From Psilocybe azurescens (lineage: Eukaryota; Basidiomycota; Agaricomycetes; Agaricales; Agrocybaceae): a stretch of 25,590 nt of DNA. The notes under the pieces were generated by a model. That model saw only the letters and a program-made list of their open reading frames with translations, was not told the DNA's origin and did not search any database. The translations under genes were made by a program, and so were the position numbers. The stretch covers positions 1 to 25,590 of the forward strand of contig JAJIRX010000439.1 of assembly GCA_023853785.1 (NCBI GenBank), written 5' to 3'. Positions 1 to 8,222 of the stretch are shown piece by piece. Positions within the stretch are counted from its first letter, which is position 1; each line of letters begins with the position of its first letter.

Positions 1-360
1 CATTTAAACAACTGAATGTACTTTATTATCGACTGCTGTTCATTCAATTTAATCCATTTGACGCTACATAAAGACGCGTATTTTACTGACTACAGAGTGC
101 AAAGATCTATTTAGTTAACCATTTGTAAACGACAACGCCAAAGTGAATCGATACTTAAGCGCATAGGAAGAAACCGGGCACAAATCCCACTATCAACTTT
201 TTCACCATCATCCGTCACATCGAGTACATCCTCGCTACGCACTCACACCGAATACCGAATATCAATGTCTGGCGCATTCTTCTACAGAGCAAAGGTGTCG
301 TTGTATATCTAAGAAAATAGCTCATCAAACTAACCTAATGATGCCCAGACGTAGAGATGC
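1..360. other. Left edge, no gene recognised
   Basis: I read both strands and found no convincing coding exon, RNA gene or repeat here. Base composition looks like AT-rich intergenic fungal DNA. A short cysteine-bearing reading starts at an ATG near 358 and belongs to the next entry. Confidence 0.4.
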
Positions 361-775
361 ACGTCTGCGCGACTCGAGACTGCGATGAATGCGGTCGAAG
401 GTAAGGAAATGTCGCTATCGACTCATTCGACGGTCATGGCCTCATACCCGTTCGGCAGTCTCGACAATCCAGCGAGAGAGGGAGAGATGACGCAACCGAT
501 GCAATAACGAAGGCGTTGGCCCTCCTCGGTGAGTCGTCGCTGTGCTAGCCGTCAAGTTTCCAGCGCGGCTCACGTTAGTTATTCCCCGCCGAAGATCTCA
601 ACTCCAAGGATGCAGCCACTCCGGTCGGACGAGGAGATGGATATCGATAACGAGGAAGCGTCGGGAGCCTTCAACGGCGGAGAGGCTATGGAGGACGAGA
701 GGACGGTAGCTCGGGCGATAAGGGGAGGGATAGGGGGACTGTGACGAAGAGTCGAATGAGGAGGAGAAGATGGAG
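358..775 (+). CDS. Possible acidic-tailed protein fragment
   Basis: Weak multi-exon candidate; I do not recognise the family. From the ATG near 358 a short Cys-containing peptide (CATRDCDECGR) reaches a good donor (GTAAGG, about 402). A second donor (GTGAGT, 529) pairs with an acceptor ending in TTAG at about 577, giving a 49-nt intron. The following exon encodes a proline/serine stretch and an acidic run with SDEEMDIDNEE. A second acidic run (DEESNEEEKMEI) sits in another frame just after its stop, so either an indel or another intron lies near 740. Acidic low-complexity tails are common in fungal nuclear proteins, but such composition also arises by chance in GA-rich DNA. No start or full model can be fixed. 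Confidence 0.22.
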
Positions 776-1238
776 ATATAAGGCGCTGTATGGCCACTTA
801 AAAGACGATGAAATGTGACGAGAAGGGTATGGGAAGGGTATGGTTTGATCGACATGATATGTAACATAAAACAGTGCGGTGAAGCACACACATATAGATC
901 CAGTTTGACCAAGGGGAAGAAATATGCAAGCTATGATCATTCAATGCAAAACTTTTCATTCTGAGCACGGACTTCCTTGGAGAGATAAGGCCAAGTCAGA
1001 GTCCTAACCACACTCTTTCTTCAGCTTGCGCTCGTCACCCGCGCATTCTTTCGCCAGCTTGATCTCCCATCCACAGAATATACAGCAGTCGCACGTTTGA
1101 CTGAATGAGCACCGAGAGCCGCCATGGAACGATGGCGTACGCATCCGCGAGCGGCAGGCTAAGGTGCTTCATCACTAGGCGATCTATACGAAAAGAGGAA
1201 ATAGATTAAAAATACGTCATATAAAAGAACACGATAAA
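776..1238. other. Gap with a cysteine-rich minus-strand reading
   Basis: No firm gene. On the minus strand between roughly 1200 and 1010 there is a stop-to-stop reading of about 55 residues with nine cysteines, including CDCCIFCGWEIKLAKEC, ending at a stop near 1013. It could be the last exon of something upstream, but no donor/acceptor pair ties it securely to a neighbour. Two other frames of the same stretch are also open for 35-45 codons, so openness alone proves little. Confidence 0.25.
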
Positions 1239-1490
1239 TCATCTATACGCACTGTGACAGTCCGCTGGACACGCCGCTGAGTTTGCTTGTTGATGGCGCT
1301 GCTGATGCTGTTTATGTTCATGTTGGTGCTGGTGCTGATGTTGCTGAGGATGATGTTGCTGGGGTTGGTGCTGCTGTTCCGTTCGACGGTATCCCGAATC
1401 CCAGCTCAATAAACATGTTCTTCCAGTAATGCGCGTCAAGATCGGACGCGTGCGCAGGCACCCCGCGCGTATCCTATTTCCCATCCCGTT
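1239..1490 (-). pseudogene. Decayed exon with low-complexity A/P/S or Q/H tract
   Basis: Minus-strand stretch with two competing readings. One frame is open over 97 codons and is dominated by Gln/His (CAR/CAY triplets, about 1290-1380). Another frame looks more like a real protein just before the tract (LDAHYWKNMFIELGFGIPS) and then runs into an Ala/Pro/Ser/Thr-rich segment interrupted by TGA and TAA near 1315. I favour the second frame as ancestral, with the stops arising inside the microsatellite. The segment ends near a possible 3' intron (GTATAG to TATAG). No family is recognised. Confidence 0.28.
1285..1380 (-). repeat. CAR/CAY-rich microsatellite-like tract
   Basis: On the minus strand this is an imperfect trinucleotide run built from CAG, CAA, CAC and CAT. 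Depending on frame it reads as Gln/His, Ser/Asn/Ile, or Ala/Pro/Thr/Ser. Slippage in such a tract easily creates indels, which may explain the loss of frame in the surrounding exon relic. Confidence 0.6.
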
Positions 1491-1779
1491 CCCGATCCCA
1501 GTGCCGTTACAGTCACGGACAATCAAACTCAACTAAAAAAATCAGCTTTTATTCATGGCCCCCAAAACCATCGGAATCAGTAGAATCCCGTTTAAGGAGC
1601 TTCCCGACCAACTTTCAGCTCATTCTATCGAGCCGTTCCTTTTAAATTGCCAATTAAGGAATGCACACCCTAAAATATTGGCGGATCCTTAAAAAACCGG
1701 TAAAATCAAAAAAATAGGGAATCGCTTTTTTTTCAAAGAATGGAATGATCCCAAAGTTCGGTGGGATTTTATCGAGCTG

Positions 1780-1988
1780 TTCCTCCTAAAATTTTCACAA
1801 AATCCTATTGCCTAAGCCACAAATCACTAATTACTTTCGTAAGGCAAAGAAGAACGAAGAGAAACATTACCGGCGTTTGGAATCAATCGAAAACAGCTTC
1901 CCATGTCCATTCTGTGATCCATGGCGACCTTGATGAGCAATTAGATAATGATGAAGGATGGGAGGCTAGCCCAATCTACAGTGAATGA
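1780..1988 (+). pseudogene. Exon relic with CPFC motif and acidic end
   Basis: Two frames join into one plausible protein segment. The first reads FRKAKKNEEKHYRRLESIEN followed by the cysteine pair CPFC and then hits TGA at about 1932. The overlapping frame continues with DLDEQLDNDEGWEASPIYSE and a stop at 1986. A single-nucleotide insertion near 1927 would explain the switch. A C-x2-C in this setting recalls half of a zinc finger, but the partner His/Cys residues are not visible. I do not recognise the family, and the assignment as coding is tentative. Confidence 0.25.
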
Positions 1989-2476
1989 AAGTGAGAAGTC
2001 CATCCGGCAGTTTGATTCGAATAAGGATACTTAGTTTGCTTTTGAACCGCGCATAGTTGTGGACGTCAACAACACATGCTCACAGCCAAGCACGCCTAAT
2101 TATCGAGCATATAAATGATAAATAGACAAACAGAGACATAAAATCCCTCACCTGAAGCAGGTCATCATATTTAAGTTCGTCTGGTTGATCGCCTGATTAT
2201 GACATCGTTCGTAAAAAATTGCCAGACGACAGGCGGGCGGAAGGTGTTGAATCCGTCATCGTTGGCAAAGTGATGCATTGCAGCTCTATTTAAGTGAGCA
2301 ATTCAAATTCATTTTAGCCAACGAAACACAAATAACATTTGGTCAGAAAGCGACGCACACCATCAGAGTTGCATCCAAAGTCGAACACCCGAAGTGAACA
2401 CGGCAATGTTGATTCCGACATGTGAGAGTTTTCCTGTCACCCTAGAAGTGAGACTCGAGAGCAAGCAGGAGACGGA
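1989..2476 (-). other. Gap with one possible minus-strand exon end
   Basis: Mostly no signal. On the minus strand about 2275-2152 reads as FANDDGFNTFRPPVVWQFF and, after a frame change, SGDQPDELKYDDLLQ, ending exactly at a good donor (GTGAGG). An acceptor ending in AATTAG lies 56 nt on (intron 2096-2151). The next exon stops within ten codons. This may be another broken gene piece, but I cannot name or bound it. Confidence 0.22.
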
Positions 2477-3072
2477 TCAGACATCGACGCTGCGGGGACA
2501 GAAGATGTTGCGGGCTTGCTGGTGGTACTTGGGGTGGAACTTGGCTTTGTGGCCATGGCGGTTGATGAGCTTGAAACGACACCAGGCAAGCATTGAGAGT
2601 AGTCTAAACAAACGATTGTTATCATCCATAGCAGAAAGCTATTCAATGGTGATCAGACTTACATGGATTGGAGACTATACGTAGCTCCAGAAACGCAGGT
2701 CGTCGCGCCTGCCCAACCCTAAGATCATAGTAGAATTAAATGCGTCAGAGAGAGAAAGGCGATGTAGCTCGAGTAACTTGGAGTTGACCAAGTTCAGCGG
2801 TGTGCTTTAGGAATATATATATACACACCTGTATAGTTGTCCACTCCCGTACGACGTGCTGGCGATCGCTGCAACGCCGCACATTCAACAGCACGTCCAT
2901 CTGGGACGGCCACAAAGAACCAAGGAATGCGTCCTTTTCTGTTGTCATCCTAGCTATCTATATCATGCATGATTGAGGTTTCAACAGGAGAAGGACCACT
3001 AGGTATAAAATTTTGAAACTTTACCATTTTGAGGTGCTCAACGCCCTTCAGAGTCGATGGATCTACCAAACA
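2477..3072 (-). CDS. Intron-split orphan gene, three clean exons plus upstream exon
   Basis: Three minus-strand exons join in phase 0 into 125 residues. Exon A (2829-2948) begins MTTEKDAFLGSLWPSQ and ends TTIQ. Intron 2777-2828 (GTGTGT..CAAG) leads to exon B (2681-2776), with DDLRFWSY at its end. Intron 2639-2680 (GTATAG..ATAG) leads to exon C (2477-2638), which contains AMDDNNRLFRLL, FKLINRHGHKAKFHPKY and ends NIFCPRSVDV. A further exon just upstream (about 3072-2950) reads VDPSTLKGVEHLKMVKFQNF and stops at TAG one base short of the frame of exon A, so the intact ancestor was probably longer and one base has been lost at about 2949. I do not know its function. Phase agreement over two introns is strong evidence for real coding. 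The visible part is basic and Trp/Arg-rich, without a signal peptide. Confidence 0.6.
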
Positions 3073-3760
3073 CTAATCAGCGAAAAATCATCCAAATTGA
3101 GAGAAGAAACCGACACCACAACGGGTTAAAGAACATTTCATTATCATTCCTGGCCGTCCCGGCACGTTAATTACCTATGCATTTCCACCACAACCAAATC
3201 TTTGGCGCTTAACGCCATTCACGGTGTCCTCTTTTATTTGTGGAATTGTTGTGGAATACATTATACTATCTATATCTTGTTATTATTCTACAGATTTGAA
3301 AGCTTATACAAGGAGCGGTTGAACAAGATAGGTGAAAACGTGAGCTACAGTTGAGCAGAACTTGGCAGGCTGAAACGCAAACTAGGTGCTAGAAGGTTGG
3401 AAAGAAGAGGAAAGCGTTACATTGTCACAGCAGCGCCTTTGATATGCGAATTTCTATTGTCGCTTTTTGAAAAGCGCCTCCTCGGCTTTATCGGCATAAA
3501 ATTCTGCTCCGGATATCATCATCGCGCACTTATTTTATCACGCTTTCCCTTCTCATCCCACCCATCGCACTTGTAAAAGAAGTATGAGAGTCCGTAAATA
3601 ACAATTGTATGATGGAGTAAAGACTGTATCGGAAAGAGTAATGACTGATCCAAGGAAAGAAAAAGAAAAGTAAATGGGTGTCAAACCCGAACTACAAGCA
3701 ATAAACGACGCTGAAAGGAGAGAAACCCGAATTCAAGATGAGTGCGCCACAACTTACACT
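3073..3760. other. Gap, nothing firm
   Basis: No gene is supported. The minus strand just upstream of the previous gene (3100-3260) has short open stretches that could hold further 5' exons, but no consistent splice pattern emerges. 3400-3600 is rich in CTTT/AAAG and looks promoter-like. The 100-codon plus-strand frame at 3674-3976 lies opposite the terminal exon of the next minus-strand gene and is probably a shadow of it. Confidence 0.35.
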
Positions 3761-4596
3761 TCATCTGCTGCTAGGCTCATGCGACTTCTCTCTATTGTCG
3801 ATCGCATCTCGAATGCGGGCCGCCACCCTCTTGCCTTCTACCCGCCGCAAGGCTTCCGATTTGTACTTGAGGATGAGTTTCAACGCACTCCTTACAGGCC
3901 AGCAATTGTCGTAGTTGGTCAATACAGGCCAGTGGTCAGCGTCCATGGCCTGTGTGAAGTCAATACACATAGTTAAAGTGAAAATAGATCACACACCATC
4001 TCACAGATCTTATTTATAAGCGTCTGGTCTCTGTGAGCGATAGAAGTTAAGTCGAAGTGTCCTGGTGGCTTCCCTGCGGATATAAGCCTGCAAGATAGAG
4101 TAAGATATTAAGAACAGATATCTGCTAACATAGGAGTAAACTCTCACCAACAATGTTTCCACATCCTTCTTAGTCCAGTTGTAAGTGTTCTGGAGGATGT
4201 CTTCCAAATTAACCGCCAGAGCCCGGGCGAAGGTTCCCTACGGGCTTGGGGATTATGACCACTCTTGAAGGACCAGCTCGCAGCACTCGATGGTCCCGCT
4301 GTGGGCAAAGTGGATGGTCCCGCGGTGGGTAGAGATGGAGGTGGTGTCGACGATCGGTGGCTAATGGGCTCGCTAGAAGATGGACTAGAGGTAGGACTCG
4401 CAAGTCCCAGTTAATCCGTTCCTACCTTAGGAACAGCTGGAGGAGGGCGAAATATCGAGAAATTGATGCGAGATGTGACTTGAGGGTGGGGATATGCGTA
4501 TGATCCAGGTACTTCTGGCATAACGGAGGGTTCCACCAGGAAGCTCCACCAGGAACGGGCAATGTGATACGCGTAGGCGTTAATGAAGGATTCCAT
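3761..4596 (-). pseudogene. Orphan multi-exon gene, probably frame-broken
   Basis: The ATG at 4596 follows a C/T-rich upstream stretch (about 4605-4700), typical of a fungal promoter, and starts MESFINAYAYHIARSWWSFL. A Ser/Pro-rich section with a repeated LPTAGPS unit follows (about 4400-4220). Next is an exon with LEDILQNTYNWTKKDVETLL, then intron 4088-4147 (GTGAGA..TGCAG), an exon with REATRTLRLNFYRSQRPD, intron 3950-3996 (GTGTGT..CACAG), and a last exon with DADHWPVLTNYDNCWPVRSA and KLILKYKSEALRR to the stop at 3761. Frames do not all join: the exon at about 4087-3997 reads through only if one base is shifted (INKICEM precedes the donor). The protein looks like a soluble helical domain after a disordered middle. 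The family is reminiscent of basidiomycete orphan proteins; function unknown. Confidence 0.45.
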
Positions 4597-5593
4597 AGAT
4601 ATGTAATGTCGCAGTTGTTAAGTTAAGATTGAAAAAGGAAAGGTAAGGATAAATTGGGTAGTAAACGAGATTTAAGTTTTCTTATGTATGCACTGAGCGA
4701 GGCAAAGGGATGATATTGGTACGGTATTGGAAGAACTCGCATAGCTCTTTTTCAAGTCCATTTTTCATCTGCAGCTGGAATAAACCCTCGCTTTCAACTC
4801 GCTTTCATGCGCCCAAATATCACTCATGCCTGGAACTTCGAACAATGCCCTTTCAGATTCCTTTGTAACATGGAGAAAAGGGAAGGTCGGAAAGGGACCT
4901 TAATTTTGATCGCTCACTTTCTTATACAGAGCAGATTTCAATGCCGCGATCGGCAGGACGGCATCAGCGGCATGAAAATCCGCCCACCACAAAAGGCCAC
5001 CCAAGGCTTATTCACACGGTTTCCTTTCCTCTTCGACAACACACCAACAGTACACTATGAAATCACTGTCGCAATTCAAGACACGAGTAGATACTCAATA
5101 AGATAGCATCGTATATTTTTGACGAAAATTACCTTCTGCATTATGAAAGAAAATAAGGGTGACAAAAAGCCGAAGTTGTACGGAGATTTATTGAAATATG
5201 GCGACAACGATCCAGTATCAAAGGAAACTGGACAAAGGAAACCATATATAGGCGATGATCGCGTTTGAATAGTAAAGAGAGAGTACCGGCGATCAAGCGT
5301 CAAAGGAGACTTGACAAAGGAGACAAAATTCGAAGTGGCTTGGTCGTGGCGCACTGGTGATCCAATGCCAAAGGTGAGCTGACAAAAATGACACGATGTG
5401 AACTCGCTTATACTTGGCTCACTATAGATAAACGATGTTGGATTAAGAGCACCCTCATCCCACTTTTCGCATCAAACTCATCAACCTCGACTTCAAGGCC
5501 AATTTCCCTGTTTAACTTCTAAGATATGAATCTGGCGAGTACACGCCTTCGAGGAGATGACATTTGCGCTAACCTTTGACTTAGAATGCTTCA
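4597..5593. other. Intergenic region between divergent genes
   Basis: No convincing coding. The plus-strand frame at 4807-5106 (99 codons) shows no domain, splice support or compositional signal and I do not call it. The interval between the minus-strand gene at 4596 and the WD40 gene should contain both promoters. It also holds the short dispersed repeats at 5209-5392, listed separately. Confidence 0.4.
5209..5392 (+). repeat. Three spaced copies of a 34-bp motif
   Basis: Copies lie at 5209-5242, 5291-5324 and 5359-5392. The shared core is a GATC start, a CAAAGG block, then a second GACAAA block ending in GAC. Copies one and two differ at 7 of 34 positions by eye; the third is more diverged. 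Start-to-start spacing is 82 and 68 bp, so it is not a simple tandem array. It lies 200-400 bp upstream of the WD40 gene, so it could be a regulatory cluster, or a degenerate minisatellite. Confidence 0.5.
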
Positions 5594-6990
5594 TTTGTCC
5601 TCGCGAAGGAGCTCAAGAACCCGGGGTCGAACATGTCGACCATTTACTCTTTTCCAATAATGCAAAATTCTTGCTCGCTGCCGGTATGTTCAGCCATGTT
5701 TCGACTTGGTATAATCTAGCTAAAATGAGAATTTAGGTGACAGCGACAAGGTATTTGTTTGGAACACAGAAACATTCCGAACAGAACAGGTCTTGGAAAA
5801 TAAAGGCTGGGGCCAAGTTACCTGCCTTGCCTGGGCATACGCTGAGTCGCCTCTGCGAGGGGGGAAGCCATAACGGTGCTGTGCGTAGGATCTGTTGTAG
5901 GCAGTCTAAGTATCTTTATCATGGACTCTCGGTCTGTCAAGGTCGGTCAAGTAGTCAACGCAATGTTTTTCTGTTCTTACCATTTTCAAAGCCATTTGCA
6001 GAACGGGGGACCATGACACAACTTTTCACCCCAAACGATACAGTGGAGAACGTGGCGTTTGACAAGATCAATGGCAGACTGGTGGCTTCCAGCCATTCAG
6101 GTGCTGTGAAGATGTACCACATCGAAGCTGCCGGTGAGATATATCCTTTGTATCACTTGTTCCCAAGACTTATCCAAGAGCCCTCAGCAGGTTTGGTGAG
6201 ACTCATCTGGGAAGCTCCTAGCAATCGACCAGGTATTCCCACATCTGTAATCTTCTACGGCGCCAGGAGCCAGAATCTCTTGTCTTTTGGATTAGAAGAC
6301 GGCGCGCATATGTACCCTCAATCATTTAACAATGCTAATGAATGCCTTAGTCGTTGTCGAGATGCCGCCAATGGCGACGTATTATGGAGCAAAGAACTAG
6401 CTAGCGGGATGTATGTATTTCGCATCGCACTCTCATTACATATGGCTGATAAATTACATAGCGGATCCGTTGCCTTGTCGAGTGATCAAACAGCCGTGAT
6501 CGTCAACAACCTGAACAACGGCAATTTTGATGTCTACCATCCTCCCGATATGTCACCCGTTCAGTCTCTTGCCGTAGGAGACTCGCGACCACGCTCCGCT
6601 ACTTCATCAAACAATGCGAATTCATTGAAGGATCGAAACTATCAATTTGTGGAAGTCACACCAATAAAGTCTACATCTTTGATGTAGCCAACAATTATGT
6701 TCTTCAAACGCTTACTTCTAGCGATAAAGGTTGGTTTATTCCGTCGCCCTGAACATTTTTCGAACTTATGTCTTGGACGTCAGAAACACATATGACCCAA
6801 GCTGTTACAGTCACTCACGGGCGGAAAGTCGAAAGTGCTCATTGCAGCATCCTCCAATGGGTCTATCTACCTATGGGAGAAACGGGCCGTGGCTTTGACG
6901 ACCGGCAATAACGATGAGAGTCGTTCTGGAACCACACTCTCCAGCTATGTGAGGACCCATAGCCCTCTGTTTTTCTTTGTTGCCTCGTGA
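5594..6990 (+). pseudogene. WD40-repeat protein copy, frameshifted
   Basis: WD40 propeller proteins act as scaffolds for protein complexes. Landmarks in order: FVLAKELKNPG, VDHLLFSNNAKFLLAAG, intron 5684-5736 (GTATGT..TTTAG), DSDKVFVWNTETFRTEQVL (a WD-type strand), WGQVTCLAW, VLCVGSVVGSLSIF, FDKINGRLVASSHSGAVKMY, GIPTSVIFYG, CRDAANGDVLWSKELASG, intron 6411-6461 (GTATGT..CATAG, 51 nt), GSVALSSDQTAVIVNNLNN, IKQCEFIEGSKLSICGS, KVYIFDVANNYVLQTL and finally IAASSNGSIYLWEKRAVAL. The last stop is at 6988-6990. Frame breaks are needed near 5633 (G run), 5852 (six-G run), about 6010 and about 6590. The 316-codon open frame at 5737-6687 is therefore a mosaic and not the true product. It resembles an Agaricomycete multi-copy WD40 family I recall; role unknown. 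The start is not fixed. Confidence 0.65.
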
Positions 6991-7375
6991 CATACCCCAC
7001 CTGGTCACCATATGCTTTCGCCGTGAGATCTTCTTTAATTTTCTTATAGGTCCATTTCTGACGTCTTCACTTTGTTTCTTAGTTTTTTGCGTTTATAATT
7101 GCGAAGATGAAAGAAAGTGGATTTATCAAGGAGGAGAGGGCATGAACATTCTTAGTCAAATATCTCTACCTTGGTTTACATAATTGTTTAGTTTTACTTG
7201 CATTCGGCGATGTCGTAGTAGAAATCATTTTTGGAAGGAGACCTCCAGAAACAATGACAGATTGACAATGTCTTCTCTGAATGAAGGACATGCGTGAAGT
7301 CGCCTGCCTTTTCTGGCATGGAAGACATGATATTCGGTTGAATATGCATAATTGAAAAAATTTGTAGATATTAAG
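6991..7375. other. Gap, nothing firm
   Basis: Downstream region of the WD40 gene and upstream of the uL22 relic. The 68-codon frame at 6977-7183 begins inside the last WD40 exon and has no recognisable content. No RNA gene or repeat was seen. Confidence 0.4.
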
Positions 7376-7746
7376 TTGACCAAGGCTTGCGCCTACCTTG
7401 GGAACCTAAAGATCACAACCGCGTGATACATTTCCGCAGGTTTGCTGGTGTTGGACGGGCAAGCCAGGGTCTTTCCGTATCGACTTGTACTTAAATCCTC
7501 CTTCGCCTGTTCAGGTCGCTGGCCCGAGAAGTCTTTCCTCAACCCTCGATGAAAACCCGCCGCACATACCGTGCCGTGTCATGTCGCATTAACCCTTACC
7601 AGGGCGAGCCCTACTACGTCGAGATCACTCTCAGCCCCAGCAAGACTGAGGTTGAAAAGGCCACTGATGTCCCTGCCTCTGTCGCCCTCGCCGGACTCAA
7701 CTGACGACAGGTAGCCAGGGGACAGATTGAGGCCCCCCGCGCTTAA
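7376..7746 (+). pseudogene. Ribosomal protein uL22 (60S L17) pseudogene
   Basis: uL22/L17e lines the exit tunnel of the large ribosomal subunit. The relic reads TKACAYLGNL, a 1-nt frame change, DHNRVIHFRRFAGVGRASQG, a non-matching 50-nt gap (possibly an old intron, GT..TTCAG, about 7460-7513), GRWPEKS, then KTRRTYRAVSCRINPYQGEP and YYVEITLSPSKTEVEKATDV, ending RQVARGQIEAPRA. These match, in order, the conserved middle and the C-terminal RRRTYRAHGRINPY region of eukaryotic L17 as I remember it. About 35 residues between GRWPEKS and KTRRTYRA are missing, the N-terminus is absent, and TGA at 7702-7704 replaces an expected Arg codon (CGA to TGA, a CpG transition). It cannot make a working protein. 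No poly(A) tract follows, so retrocopying is not shown. Confidence 0.72.
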
Positions 7747-8222
7747 TTGTCTCATGTAGGTTGTAGGAGTGTTTATTTGCCATCACATATCGAATTCTCT
7801 TTTTGCTGCGACTATGACCACGGCTCATGAATCGAACTCGATGGACCGGTAATGTTTTGCGACCACTGGAGCCTTCGAACTCTTCGATTTACCATACTTT
7901 CTGGGCAGGACGGTCCCGCAGCAAATTCATGGGTGTGTAGGAGTCGCGCTACGCGATTTACTCACGTGTTTCGCAAGACCGATCACGCTCTGAAATGACG
8001 GAGCATGGGCTGTTTTGCCACCGGAAATGTCAATGATGACGGAAAATATAAAAAAGACAAGATTTTGCAATGCGCAGAGAAATTTGTTAATACGATATCA
8101 TAAGAGATTTATTAAAAATATGCTGTACTTTACGAGTCACTGCGATATACGAAGAATGATGTGTAACAAGTCGATAGAGTCAGAAGGTCGTGTATCAGTG
8201 ATGAATGTTTGGATCGATTTCA
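7747..8222. other. Gap, nothing firm
   Basis: No gene is supported. The plus-strand frame at 8015-8353 overlaps the 3' end of the minus-strand gene and has no features. A sequence at about 7828-7840 resembles a tRNA B box on the minus strand, but no matching acceptor or anticodon stem is present. Confidence 0.4.

Noticed and set aside
2437..2646. Minus-strand 69-codon frame with a signal-peptide-like start and Ser/Thr-rich tail
   Set aside because: The same DNA is better explained by exon C of the intron-split gene (2477-2638), which keeps phase with two upstream exons.
3400..3600. Apparent resemblance to the KOW upstream region (13190-13400): AAAGCG, GCGCC and CACGCTTTCC elements in similar order
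   Set aside because: Matches are short and gapped; I cannot separate them from shared promoter composition without an alignment.
4807..5106. 99-codon plus-strand open frame
   Set aside because: No domain, splice context or protein-like composition; length is within chance for this composition.
5737..6687. Single 316-residue protein
   Set aside because: The frame runs through two intron-like segments and switches between correct and incorrect WD40 frames, so it is a mosaic and not the real product.
7825..7845. Possible tRNA B box (minus strand, GAGTTCGATTC)
   Set aside because: No A box, acceptor stem or anticodon arm could be folded around it.
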